From Marivita hallyeonensis (GTDB lineage: Bacteria; Pseudomonadota; Alphaproteobacteria; Rhodobacterales; Rhodobacteraceae), in assembly GCF_900129875.1 (NCBI RefSeq), contig NZ_FQXC01000003.1, positions 186,001-250,000 on the forward strand: 64,000 nt of DNA, given 5' to 3'. Shown here piece by piece: positions 53,303 through 62,065 of this stretch. The first letter of the stretch is position 1. Every line of letters starts with the position of its first letter. A program made the position numbers and the translations under genes. The notes beneath the pieces are model-generated. The model ran no database searches. It was not told the DNA's origin and worked only from the letters and a program-made list of their open reading frames with translations.

Positions 53303-55651
53303 TCAGGCGCCGTAGGGCACCCAGACCGTCTTCACCTCGGTCGCGGCATCGAGGAACACAGCGCCTTCGCCCTCCGTCCCGAACCAGTCGCGACCGCGCC
53401 CATGGTTGACCCAGGTCCGCTTCAGGTTCTCCGCCGCACCACGTTCGATCTCGGCCGACAGGTCCGAAGACGAGAAGGACCAGACCGCCTCCAGATCCAT
53501 ATGGCTCGCCAGAGTCGGCGCCAATTCGTCATGCCGCCCGGTCAGGATGTTCACCACGCCACCCGGCACATCAGAGGTATCAAGCACCTGATAAAAGTCC
53601 GTCGCCGCCAGCGGAAACGGCTCAGACGCCACGAGGATCACCCGATTGCCCATCGCGATCGCGGGCGCCATCAGCGACACGAGACCCAGAAGCGGATGTT
53701 CGTCCGGGCAAAGCGCCGCGATCACGCCGCAGGGTTCACGCATCGCAAGCGCCACGCCGCGCAACGGCACTTGCGCCACGCGTCCATCGTACTTGTCCGC
53801 CCAGGCCGCGTAGGTGAAGAGCCGGTTCACCGACACATCCACCTCTTTCGCACCGCTTCGGGCACCCGTCATCTGGTTCAAACGCGCCGCGAACTCGTCT
53901 TTCCGCGCAGCCAGATTCTCCGCGATGTAGTAAAGGATCTGCGCCCGCAGATGCGCCGTTGTGCCGGCCCAGGCCTTTGCCCCACGCGCCGCCTCAACGG
54001 CGTTGCGCACATCCTTGCGATTCGCCAGCGGCGCCTGGCCGATCAGCTTGCCGGTTTTGGTGAAGACGTCATAAGCATATCCGCCGTCAGGCCGCGCTTG
54101 CTTGCCATCGATATAAAGCTTGGCCGTCCGATCCACCGCTTGTGGTTCCGCATCCGGTCCGGAACTGAACCCGACCACCCTGGACAATGCTTTCGCTGTG
54201 ACCGCGGGCTTCGTGTAGGCCATCATTCCTTCCGGCCCGCCCTCGCGACCAAACCCGCTCTCGCGCACACCGCCAAAAGGCGCAGCAGCGTCGAACATGT
54301 TCGTCCCGTTCACCCAAACAACACCCGCCGCCAGTTTCGGCGCGATATCCAAGGCGACGTTGATGTTCTCCGACCACACCGTCGCCGCCAGCCCGTAGCG
54401 CGTGTTGTTCGCCAACTCGACCGCTTCAGACGGCGTGCGGAAGGTTGTCCCAACAAGAACGGGTCCGAAGATCTCCTCCTGCATGAGCGGGTCCGCCGGG
54501 CTTAGCCCCGTGATCAGCGTCGGTGGGTAAAAACATCCGCTCTCGGGCAAAGCCGCCGCCGATTGATAGGTCTCGCCCGCCGTGTTGCCGTCCACCAGCC
54601 TCTGAATCGTCTGCAATTGCACAGGATCGACAATCGCACCCACATCGATGGACTTGTCCATCGGCGATCCCACCCGCAGCTTGTCCATCCGCGCGCGCAA
54701 CTTTCCATAGAAACGATCCGCCGCACCTTCCTGCACCAACAGCCGCGAGCCTGCGCAACAGACCTGCCCCTGATTGAACCAGATCGCATCGACCAGACCC
54801 TCGACAGCCGAATCCAGATCCGCATCCTCGAAAACGATGTACGGCGACTTGCCGCCAAGCTCCAAGGTCAGCGCCTTGCCAGATCCTGCCGTCGCCACGC
54901 GAATACGCCGCCCGACAGCGGTCGACCCGGTGAAGGCCACCTTGTCCACATCCGGATGCGTGACGACCATCTCACCCACGGCGCCGTCCCCGGTGACGAT
55001 GTTCACAACCCCTTTGGGCAAGCCCGCCTGTCGGCACAGGTCGGCAAAGAGAAGCGCTGTGAGCGACGTATATTCCGCCGGCTTCAGCACCACCGTGTTG
55101 CCCGCCGCCAGCGCAGGGGCCACTTTCCACGCCAGCATCAAGAGCGGAAAGTTCCACGGGATCACCTGCCCGCACACGCCGTGCGCCACGCGTCCCGCAC
55201 ACACACTGTCGAACAACTGCGCCTGTCCAGCGTGGTAGTAGAAGTGCCGTTGCGCCAGGGGGATATCGATGTCGCGGCTCTCACGAATAGGCTTGCCGTT
55301 GTCGAGCGTCTCCAACACCGCGAACAACCGCGAGTGCTTCTGCAACAACCGCGCCAGCGCATAGAGATATCGCGCACGTCCCGAACCGCCCAGCTTCTCC
55401 CACTTCCCCTGCGCCTTCCGGGCCGCCGCAACCGCCGCATCCACATCCGACTGCGTCGCTTGGCTGAGATGCGCCAGCACGTCGCCATCCGCCGGGTTGC
55501 GGCTTTCGAACACATCACCCGGATCGGTCATCCGGCCGTCGATGAAATGTCCGAACCGATCCCCCTGATCGACCAGCCACGCAAGCGCGTCACCCGCCGA
55601 TTCTGGCGCTGACCCGTAATCCATCGTCTCGAATATCTCTTGAACGGTCAT
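53303..55651 (-). CDS. Double-domain aldehyde dehydrogenase, ALDH16 type
   Basis: 782 residues with two tandem ALDH domains. The first (about 30-490) is complete: VIPWNFPLLMLAWK, LELGGKSPYIVFEDAD with the general-base Glu, and GQVCCAGSRLL with the catalytic Cys. The second (about 510-782) has the fold (PCGVIAALCPDEHPLLGLVS) but no catalytic Cys. This is the ALDH16 layout; a bacterial ALDH16 from Loktanella, a Roseobacter, is known to be active. Its position next to deoC suggests oxidation of an aldehyde from deoxyribose breakdown. A pyrimidine-rich repeat lies just upstream of the start. Confidence 0.92.
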   Translation of the reverse strand: MTVQEIFETMDYGSAPESAGDALAWLVDQGDRFGHFIDGRMTDPGDVFESRNPADGDVLAHLSQATQSDVDAAVAAARKAQGKWEKLGGSGRARYLYALARLLQKHSRLFAVLETLDNGKPIRESRDIDIPLAQRHFYYHAGQAQLFDSVCAGRVAHGVCGQVIPWNFPLLMLAWKVAPALAAGNTVVLKPAEYTSLTALLFADLCRQAGLPKGVVNIVTGDGAVGEMVVTHPDVDKVAFTGSTAVGRRIRVATAGSGKALTLELGGKSPYIVFEDADLDSAVEGLVDAIWFNQGQVCCAGSRLLVQEGAADRFYGKLRARMDKLRVGSPMDKSIDVGAIVDPVQLQTIQRLVDGNTAGETYQSAAALPESGCFYPPTLITGLSPADPLMQEEIFGPVLVGTTFRTPSEAVELANNTRYGLAATVWSENINVALDIAPKLAAGVVWVNGTNMFDAAAPFGGVRESGFGREGGPEGMMAYTKPAVTAKALSRVVGFSSGPDAEPQAVDRTAKLYIDGKQARPDGGYAYDVFTKTGKLIGQAPLANRKDVRNAVEAARGAKAWAGTTAHLRAQILYYIAENLAARKDEFAARLNQMTGARSGAKEVDVSVNRLFTYAAWADKYDGRVAQVPLRGVALAMREPCGVIAALCPDEHPLLGLVSLMAPAIAMGNRVILVASEPFPLAATDFYQVLDTSDVPGGVVNILTGRHDELAPTLASHMDLEAVWSFSSSDLSAEIERGAAENLKRTWVNHGRGRDWFGTEGEGAVFLDAATEVKTVWVPYGA

Positions 55652-55653
55652 GG

Positions 55654-55676
55654 CTTCTTCTTTTCAAAAATATGCA
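55654..55676. repeat. Short CTTCTTC...ATATGCA repeat, copy 1
   Basis: 23-mer identical at 20 of 23 positions to one at 58208. It lies just upstream of the ALDH16 start. The text also resembles the left end of the repeat at 25645, so both may be truncated members of that family. Confidence 0.4.
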
Positions 55677-55684
55677 TTGAAGAC

Positions 55685-56680
55685 CTATCCACTCGCATGC
55701 CGCCAGGATGCAGAGTAGGCCCCCGTCACATGATGCTCCAACTGTCGCTCGATATCGCCCAGAAGCGACGACGCTCCGAACCGGAATAGGTCATTCCGCA
55801 GCCAGCGATCCCCCAGCTCTTCCTTCATCAGTGACAGATAGACGAGGGAATCCTTCGCCTTAGAAATCCCGCCAGCAGGCTTGTACCCAACGCGGTAACC
55901 GGTCTCCTCGAAATACTCCCGAATGGCCCGGATCATCACCAAGGACACCGGCAGCGTGGCGTTCACGCTCTCCTTGCCGGTCGAGGTCTTGATGAAATCC
56001 GCGCCAGCCATCATGCACACCAAAGACGCCCGCGCCACGTTCTGCAGCGTGCCCAATTCGCCGGTCGCCAGAATCGCCTTCACATGCGCCTCACCACAGG
56101 CCGCGCGAAACGTCTTCATCTCGTCGTAAAGAGCGTCCCAGTTCCCCGTCAGCACATGCCGCCGCGAGATCACGATATCGATCTCCGCCGCACCCGCTTT
56201 CACGCTTTCCTCGATCTCTGCCACGCGCAGATGAAACGGCGACAGTCCGGCCGGAAACCCGGTGCTGACGGCAGCTACGGGAATGCCGGACCCGTTCAAC
56301 GCCTGAACCGCCGCTTCCACCATGTCGTGGTAGACACAGACCGCGCCAACGGTCAGCCCCTCCATGCCCAGCGCCTCAAGCAGATCGGCGCGAACAGGCT
56401 GGCGCGCCTTGGCGCACAGCCGCGCAACCCGACCCACCGTGTCATCACCGGCCAGCGTCGTCAGGTCGATGCACGTGATCGCCCGACAAAGCCACGCCGC
56501 TTGGTGCACCTTCTTCACTGACCGCCGCCCCGGCAGGGTCGCCGCCCGCCGCTCGATCGCGGATCGGTTCGCCGTGGCGCGCATCACCCAGTCCAGGTCC
56601 AGGTCCATCCCCGGATTGCGCGGCTCCAGCGTCTGCGGAAGTTGCATCGTCTCTGTTTGCTTATCGGTCGCAGTCTGCAT
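55685..56680 (-). CDS. deoC: Deoxyribose-phosphate aldolase
   Basis: 331-residue class I aldolase splitting 2-deoxyribose-5-phosphate into glyceraldehyde-3-phosphate and acetaldehyde. Catalytic features are the Schiff-base lysine in FIKTSTGKE, a second lysine in VKAILATGEL, and VGYKPAGGISK. The length is that of the eukaryote-like long form, with ~65 extra N-terminal residues. ATG 56680 has AAGGAG at 8-nt spacing; two starts just upstream (56686, 56689) are closer to the site than usual. First gene of a deoC-ALDH16 operon. Confidence 0.95.
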   Translation of the reverse strand: MQTATDKQTETMQLPQTLEPRNPGMDLDLDWVMRATANRSAIERRAATLPGRRSVKKVHQAAWLCRAITCIDLTTLAGDDTVGRVARLCAKARQPVRADLLEALGMEGLTVGAVCVYHDMVEAAVQALNGSGIPVAAVSTGFPAGLSPFHLRVAEIEESVKAGAAEIDIVISRRHVLTGNWDALYDEMKTFRAACGEAHVKAILATGELGTLQNVARASLVCMMAGADFIKTSTGKESVNATLPVSLVMIRAIREYFEETGYRVGYKPAGGISKAKDSLVYLSLMKEELGDRWLRNDLFRFGASSLLGDIERQLEHHVTGAYSASWRHASG

Positions 56681-56743
56681 CGACATCACTCCTTGCCCGC
56701 AATGCTGACACGCCCCCTACACAACGGCAAGCCGCGACGCCGC

Positions 56744-56772
56744 GTAGGTCGGGGAAGTTTGTCCGACCTACC
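56744..56772. repeat. 28-bp palindromic element, copy 2
   Basis: GTAGGTCGGGGA (56744-56755) and TGTCCGACCTAC (56761-56772) form a 12-bp arm pair with one mismatch and one G-T pair. It overlaps the stop of the GT8-like gene and lies between it and the deoC promoter. Same right arm as the element at 3389. Confidence 0.5.
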
Positions 56773-57454
56773 GGATCAAATTCGAAAACCACCGTTTGAA
56801 CCCGTTCTTCTGCGGCCGCAAAATCGGCAAATGCAGAATCCGCGGTTTCGGCTGGTCCGAATAGATCAGCTCAGACGCCTCGAAGATCCGCTTGTTGAAC
56901 TGGGGCGGCAAGACATAAAACCGCAGGTCCGAGGTCCAGAGCGTTTCTCGGAAGGTCGGCTGGTCAATCTTCATGCCCGCCTCGTCATAAGCCAACTGCC
57001 AATCGTCAAAAAACCGATCTGTGGCTGCGTTCTTGCGATAAAGGAGCACGCCGCAATTGATTTCGGGAAAGGTCTCCGGCAGCGCTGTCTTCCACATCCG
57101 CTTGTGACGCGGACGATGCCAGAGCATCACCTGGGCTCCACACAGATCGAACCGCTGGAGAAGATCGAACAGAGACCCCAAATCCGCCCGGACAAGCGTG
57201 TCATTGTCCAGATAAAGCGTCTCGTCAAACGGGCTGAACTTCAACGCCCCGACTTTCGGACGGGTCATGTCCGACGGAATGACAAAAGCCTGATCGAACC
57301 CCGTCGTGTCATCGTCCGCCGCACACCAGATCGCGCAGGGCAGTCCCGGGTTGGACCGCTTCACCGACGCCGCCGACCGCCGCGCCACATCCACATGCGC
57401 GCGCCCCCAGGCCACGTACATCACCCCGCGCCGCGCTCTGTGTTCCGTCATCAT
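56768..57454 (-). CDS. GT8-like / nucleotide-diphospho-sugar transferase-fold protein
   Basis: 228 residues. The text KFSPFDETLYLDNDTLVRADLGSLFDLL carries the DxD-type motif (DND) of GT-A glycosyltransferases and EINCGVLLYRKN matches the second GT8-type block. No signal peptide or membrane helix. Alternative ATGs at 57451 and 57454 are adjacent; 57454 is used. Donor and acceptor unknown; a role in surface glycan decoration is a guess. Confidence 0.8.
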   Translation of the reverse strand: MMTEHRARRGVMYVAWGRAHVDVARRSAASVKRSNPGLPCAIWCAADDDTTGFDQAFVIPSDMTRPKVGALKFSPFDETLYLDNDTLVRADLGSLFDLLQRFDLCGAQVMLWHRPRHKRMWKTALPETFPEINCGVLLYRKNAATDRFFDDWQLAYDEAGMKIDQPTFRETLWTSDLRFYVLPPQFNKRIFEASELIYSDQPKPRILHLPILRPQKNGFKRWFSNLIR

Positions 57455-57504
57455 CGCCTCTGCCCGCTTGACGCCCTGCTGTGCCTGGTGTCTGCAATAC
57501 CACC

Positions 57505-58206
57505 ATGACGCGCCGAACACAGCCAGACCCGATCGGTTTTTTGACCGATGTCCAAACGCAGCGGATCGGCGCCAGGACCTGTCTTCTCACCGCCGTCTAC
57601 CACCCCGACTGCTATGATCCGGCCCTCTTTGAAGCCGCCGATCTGCCGATGCCCCCCCGGATCGCGCGCAGCATCCGCAAACGGCAAATGGAGTTCCTGT
57701 CCGGTCGTCTGCTGGCACAGACGGCGCAGGCGCAGTTGGGCCTCACCCCACAACCGATTGACATTGCCGAGAGCCGTGCCCCGGTATGGCCCGATGGAGT
57801 GACAGGCTCGCTCAGCCACGCAAGAGGCCGCTGCGCCGCGATCCTGTCCACCGACACCACACATCACTTCGGTATTGATTGTGAGGCCGTGGTCGACGGA
57901 TCAGCCCTGACCGCGATCCAGACCCAGACCCTCACCGAGGCGGACAAGGCGTTTGTCACCACAGCCTCTGAAGCCACCTGCCTTTTCTCCGCCAAAGAGG
58001 CTGTCTTCAAAGCGCTGCACCCGCAGGTCGGGCGGTTCTTCGGCTTCGACGCCGCCGAACTGGCCGCGCCGATCGGCGCCGATAGCCTGACACTGCGCCT
58101 GACCGATGATCTGAATGACGGTTTCCGGGCTGGCCACCTGCTTGAGGTCCACCACCAGACCCTCGAATCCCATGTCCTGACGTGGCTGCGCGTGCCTGCC
58201 CGCTGA
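57505..58206 (+). CDS. 4'-phosphopantetheinyl transferase (EntD/Sfp superfamily)
   Basis: 233-residue enzyme that attaches phosphopantetheine to carrier-protein serines. The superfamily motifs are all visible: GSLSHARGR, the Mg-binding FGIDCE, and FSAKEAVFKALHPQ. The EntD-like length implies service to non-ribosomal peptide or polyketide synthases (siderophores, for example) rather than AcpS-type fatty-acid synthesis, but no such cluster is in view. Confidence 0.92.
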   Translation: MTRRTQPDPIGFLTDVQTQRIGARTCLLTAVYHPDCYDPALFEAADLPMPPRIARSIRKRQMEFLSGRLLAQTAQAQLGLTPQPIDIAESRAPVWPDGVTGSLSHARGRCAAILSTDTTHHFGIDCEAVVDGSALTAIQTQTLTEADKAFVTTASEATCLFSAKEAVFKALHPQVGRFFGFDAAELAAPIGADSLTLRLTDDLNDGFRAGHLLEVHHQTLESHVLTWLRVPAR

Positions 58207-58207
58207 A

Positions 58208-58230
58208 CTTCTTCTTTTTCCAAATATGCA
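58208..58230. repeat. Short CTTCTTC...ATATGCA repeat, copy 2
   Basis: 23-mer immediately after the PPTase stop; 20 of 23 bases match the copy at 55654. Confidence 0.4.
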
Positions 58231-58263
58231 AATACGACCGTGATCACCGAATCACTGGAAATA

Positions 58264-58278
58264 GAACAAAAGAAGAAC
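58264..58278. promoter_or_regulatory. LexA (SOS) operator
   Basis: GAAC, seven bases (AAAAGAA), GAAC. This matches the alphaproteobacterial SOS box GTTC-N7-GTTC read on the other strand. It ends 13 bp before the dnaE2 ATG, so it overlaps the likely promoter or leader and would repress dnaE2 until DNA damage. Confidence 0.8.
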
Positions 58279-58291
58279 ATAAAATACCGAT

Positions 58292-61285
58292 ATGTTCGCC
58301 GAACTGTCGATCACCTCGAATTTCACCTTCCTCACCGGGGCTTCTCACCCCGAGGAGTACATGACCCGTGCCGCCGAGCTGGGCCTTTCGGCCATCGCCA
58401 TCACCGACACCAACACCGTCGCCGGGATCGTCCGCGCCTGGTCTGAGGCGAAACAGATCAAACGCCTGCTGAAAGAGCGCGCGGCGCAGGACGCAAAACA
58501 GGGCCCCATCGGTCCGCCCGTGCCGGGCCATATCGACCATCACCGCTCCCACATCCTCACACATGTCCCCCGCCTCATCCCCGGCGCGAAGATCGTGACA
58601 GAGACCGGCTTCACCGCCACCGCGCTCGCCAGCACCCGGCAGGGCTGGGCGCAACTGTGCCGCCTCATCACCAAGGGCCGCACCCGCGCGCCCAAGGGTG
58701 ACTGCCATCTCACGCTCGAAGACCTGCTGCAGTGCACGGACGGCCTCCTCTGGCTCCTGCACCCGTCAACACAGGCCGAGGTGCAGACCGGCGGCGCGCA
58801 CGACTGGCTACCACAGGCGGAGCGGCTGTCGCGCCGCTTTGCCAAGGAAACCTACCTCGTGCTCAGCCCGCATTATGACGGACAGGACCCCCAGCGCTTC
58901 GACAACCATGCTGCACTCGCCGCACAGCTCAACATCCCCACCATTGCCTCGGCCACGCCGATCCTGCACCACGGCCGCCGCCGCCGCATGGCAGATGTGG
59001 TCACTGCCATCCGCACGGGATGTCGGGTGGACGAACTGGGCACGCAGGCACTGGCCAATGGTGAGCAGCGCCTGCGGTCCGAGGCCGAGATGCGCCGCCT
59101 GCTCGGTCCCCATGCCGATGCGGTCGACCGCGCCGCGCAGCTGGCACAGGACTGCCATTTCGACCTTGGCCAGTTGCGCTACGAATACCCAAGCGAGATC
59201 ACCGCAAATGAGACCGCCACGGAGCGGCTCAAACGGCTCACCTATGAAGGCATGAAATGGCGCTACCCCTATGGCGCCACGGAAAAGGTGAAGCGCCTGC
59301 TCAAACACGAACTGACCCTGATCGAAAAGCTGAACTATGAGCCCTATTTTTTGACTGTCCGCGACATCGTCCATTTCGCCCGGGGGCGCGGCATCCTCTG
59401 CCAGGGGCGTGGATCGGCGGCGAATTCGGTGGTCTGCTACTGCCTCGGCGTGACCTCGGTCTCGCCGGAACTGGGCACGATGGTGTTCGAGCGCTTCGTA
59501 TCAGAGGCGCGGGACGAGCCCCCCGATATCGACGTCGATTTCGAACACGAACGCCGGGAAGAGGTGATCCAGCACATCTACGAACGCTACGGCCGCCACC
59601 GCGCGGGCCTCTGCGCAACGGTGATCCACTACCGCGGCAAACGCGCCATCCGCGAGGTCGGCGCGGCCATGGGACTAAGCCAGGACACCATCGGCGCGCT
59701 GTCTTCACAGCTTTGGGGGTTCTTCTCGACCAACGGTCTGGAAGAGCACCGCATGCGCGAGATTGGTCTTGATCCGAACGACCGCCGTTTGCGTCTGACG
59801 ATGGAGCTGATCTTCGAGATCATCGGCTTCCCCCGCCACCTGTCCCAGCATGTCGGCGGCTTCATCATCACCGAAGGGCGGCTGGACGAACTGGTCCCCA
59901 TCGAAAACGCCACGATGGAGGATCGCACCGTCATCTGTTGGGACAAGGACGATATCGACGCTTTGGGCATCCTCAAGGTCGATGTGCTGGCGCTCGGCAT
60001 GCTTTCCTGCATCCGCAAGAGCTTTGACCTCCTGAAACTGCACCACAACGAGACCCACACGCTCGCCACGCTGCCACCCGAAGACCCGGCGGTCTACGAC
60101 ATGCTCTGCCGCGCCGACAGCATCGGGGTGTTTCAGGTCGAAAGCCGCGCGCAGATGAACTTCCTGCCGCGCATGCGCCCGCGCACGTTTTACGATCTGG
60201 TCATCGAAGTCGCCATCATCCGCCCCGGCCCCATTCAGGGCGACATGGTCCACCCCTACATCCGCCGCCGCAACGGCGAAGAGGAGGTGAGCTTTCCGTC
60301 AGACGAACTCGGACAGGTGCTGGGCAAAACCCTTGGCGTGCCGCTGTTTCAGGAACAGGCGATGCAGATCGCCATCGTCGGCGCGGGCTTCACCCCGGAA
60401 CAGGCCGACCGTCTGCGCCGGTCACTCGCCACCTTCAAGAAACACGGCAACGTGTCGGAATTCCGAACCCTCTTCATGCGCGGCATGCGGCGCAACGGCT
60501 ACGAAGACGACTTCGCCGAACGCTGTTTCTCACAGATCGAAGGTTTCGGCTCTTACGGCTTCCCGGAAAGCCACGCCGCCAGCTTCGCGCTTCTGGTCTA
60601 TGCCAGCGCGTGGATCAAACACCACCACCCCGGCATTTTCGCCTGCGCGCTTCTGAACTCCCAGCCGATGGGCTTCTACGCCCCGGCCCAGATCGTCCGT
60701 GACGCCCGCGAACATGGTGTGACCGTCCTGCCGATCTGCATCAATGCAAGCTTCTGGGACAACGTGATGGAACCCGCCCCCGATGGCAGCCTCGCCCTGC
60801 GCTTGGGCTTCCGCCAGATCAAGGGCATCTCGGAAGAGGATGCCAGCTGGATCGCCGCCGGGCGTGGCAATGGCTATCAAAGCGTGTCCGATCTCTGGCG
60901 CCGCGCCGGTCTCGACCCGGCCACCATCGCGCGACTGGCCGAGGCGGACAGCTTCCGCGATATCGGCCTCAGCCGCCGCGACGCGCTCTGGGAAGCGAAG
61001 GCGCTCGTGAAAACGAAACCGCTGCCGCTCTTCGATGGCGACATCGACGGCGAAGGCATCGATGAGCCCGCCGCGCTCTTGCCACAGATGACAGAGGGTG
61101 AGCAGGTGGTCGAAGACTACGTTGCCATGCGTCTGACCCTGCGGCGCCACCCGGTCGCGCTCTTGCGGCACCTGCTGACGCCCGGTACGTCCTGTACGGA
61201 TCAGCCGTACAAACGGTACAAGGCGTTCGGAAAACCCAAGCCCGCGCCGATGCCGCTTCCCGTCACGCGCGGGAATCCGGACTGA
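58292..61285 (+). CDS. dnaE2: Error-prone DNA polymerase III alpha (DnaE2/ImuC), C-terminally short
   Basis: 997-residue damage-inducible polymerase for lesion bypass. The PHP domain starts FAELSITSNFTFLTGASHP; the polymerase aspartates are in PPDIDVDFEHERREE; finger and HhH regions are intact to about residue 960. The end then changes: after HPVALLRHLLTPG comes a short Pro/Lys-rich tail instead of the ~90-residue OB-fold domain of other DnaE2 proteins. imuA and imuB, normally upstream, are absent here; the neighbour is a PPTase. A LexA box lies 13 bp upstream. The stop overlaps the 3' end of the convergent arsR gene by 23 bp. Confidence 0.93.
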   Translation: MFAELSITSNFTFLTGASHPEEYMTRAAELGLSAIAITDTNTVAGIVRAWSEAKQIKRLLKERAAQDAKQGPIGPPVPGHIDHHRSHILTHVPRLIPGAKIVTETGFTATALASTRQGWAQLCRLITKGRTRAPKGDCHLTLEDLLQCTDGLLWLLHPSTQAEVQTGGAHDWLPQAERLSRRFAKETYLVLSPHYDGQDPQRFDNHAALAAQLNIPTIASATPILHHGRRRRMADVVTAIRTGCRVDELGTQALANGEQRLRSEAEMRRLLGPHADAVDRAAQLAQDCHFDLGQLRYEYPSEITANETATERLKRLTYEGMKWRYPYGATEKVKRLLKHELTLIEKLNYEPYFLTVRDIVHFARGRGILCQGRGSAANSVVCYCLGVTSVSPELGTMVFERFVSEARDEPPDIDVDFEHERREEVIQHIYERYGRHRAGLCATVIHYRGKRAIREVGAAMGLSQDTIGALSSQLWGFFSTNGLEEHRMREIGLDPNDRRLRLTMELIFEIIGFPRHLSQHVGGFIITEGRLDELVPIENATMEDRTVICWDKDDIDALGILKVDVLALGMLSCIRKSFDLLKLHHNETHTLATLPPEDPAVYDMLCRADSIGVFQVESRAQMNFLPRMRPRTFYDLVIEVAIIRPGPIQGDMVHPYIRRRNGEEEVSFPSDELGQVLGKTLGVPLFQEQAMQIAIVGAGFTPEQADRLRRSLATFKKHGNVSEFRTLFMRGMRRNGYEDDFAERCFSQIEGFGSYGFPESHAASFALLVYASAWIKHHHPGIFACALLNSQPMGFYAPAQIVRDAREHGVTVLPICINASFWDNVMEPAPDGSLALRLGFRQIKGISEEDASWIAAGRGNGYQSVSDLWRRAGLDPATIARLAEADSFRDIGLSRRDALWEAKALVKTKPLPLFDGDIDGEGIDEPAALLPQMTEGEQVVEDYVAMRLTLRRHPVALLRHLLTPGTSCTDQPYKRYKAFGKPKPAPMPLPVTRGNPD
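61193..61211. repeat. Hairpin inside the dnaE2 3' end
   Basis: TGTACGG (61193-61199) and CCGTACA (61205-61211) are perfect with a 5-nt loop, and CGGTAC occurs on both sides. It sits exactly where the protein departs from its family, so it may mark a small insertion or deletion. Confidence 0.35.
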
Positions 61286-61961
61286 CCGGAAACGCATGAT
61301 TGAACCGCCGCAACCCGTCCGTTGAAAACCGCACGATCCGCGTGTCCCGCACCCGATGCGCCCAGCCCGCTTCCTCGAACCGTTTGAGCAAGGCCCGTCC
61401 CAGCGAACCGGCCAGATGCGGCCGCCGCGCGCTCCAGTCGAGACAGGTGCGGCAGAGCGGAGCGCGGGATTTGACCAATTGGTCAAAATCGACACCAAGC
61501 TCGCGCACAAATCGCTCGCCCGCTTCGGTCAGGCGCGGCGTGTCAGCGTCCAACACCATGAAATTCCGGGCCAAAAGGCTGTCATAGAGCTGAATGCCCC
61601 GCGTGCCCGCAAGGTGGTTGTAGCAGACTCGCGCCGCGCGCAATTGTGCGTCTTTCGGCCCTGTCCGCGTCCGCAGATGCCCGTGCCCGGCGGCAAAGCC
61701 CATGAGCGCTTCCAGCACCTGCGCCACCTCATCCCCGGCCAGCGCAAAATATTTGTGCCGCCCCTGCCGCGCTTCCTTCACCAATCCGCCATCCACCAGC
61801 CGCGCCAGATGTGACGACGCCGTCGACGCCGAAACCCCCGCCTCTGTCGCCAGTTCCCCGGCCGTCAACGCCTTGCCGCTCATCAACGCCGTCAGAATAT
61901 TCGCCCGCGCCGGATCGCCGATCAGCGACGCAATCCGGGCAATGTCAGGTCCGTGTTTCAT
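61263..61961 (-). CDS. ArsR-family transcriptional regulator with C-terminal extension
   Basis: 232 residues. The winged helix-turn-helix lies at about 5-90 (LTAGELATEAGVSASTASSHLARL is the recognition part). The rest (about 95-232) is a longer domain with a LGVDFDQLVKSRAPLCRTC stretch that could sense a ligand; its CxxC may bind metal or respond to oxidants. It lies divergent from the NIPSNAP-ABM pair, its probable target, with a candidate operator between. Confidence 0.88.
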   Translation of the reverse strand: MKHGPDIARIASLIGDPARANILTALMSGKALTAGELATEAGVSASTASSHLARLVDGGLVKEARQGRHKYFALAGDEVAQVLEALMGFAAGHGHLRTRTGPKDAQLRAARVCYNHLAGTRGIQLYDSLLARNFMVLDADTPRLTEAGERFVRELGVDFDQLVKSRAPLCRTCLDWSARRPHLAGSLGRALLKRFEEAGWAHRVRDTRIVRFSTDGLRRFNHAFPVSPDSRA

Positions 61962-61999
61962 GCGTCCAGTCTACTCCAAAGGTCCGCGCGCACAATTCG

Positions 62000-62026
62000 A
62001 TCCGCATCGAAACGTTCGCGACGGAT
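62000..62026. promoter_or_regulatory. Candidate ArsR operator
   Basis: ATCCGCATCGAA (62000-62011) and TTCGCGACGGAT (62015-62026) agree as inverted repeats at 9 of 12 positions around ACG. It lies in the divergent promoter region between arsR and the NIPSNAP gene, as expected for an autoregulated ArsR. Confidence 0.4.
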
Positions 62027-62065
62027 TTCATGCCAAAAGCTAGTAACCAGAGGAAAGGACCAGAC

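Noticed and set aside
52086-53315. 409-codon plus-strand frame opposite asd
   Set aside because: Runs through the asd terminator and mirrors the asd codons; Arg/His rich, not protein-like.
53291-54505. 404-codon plus-strand frame opposite the ALDH16 gene
   Set aside because: Shadow of the ALDH16 second domain.
61193-61211. Hairpin as terminator of dnaE2
   Set aside because: It lies 75 bp inside the coding sequence and has no T-run.
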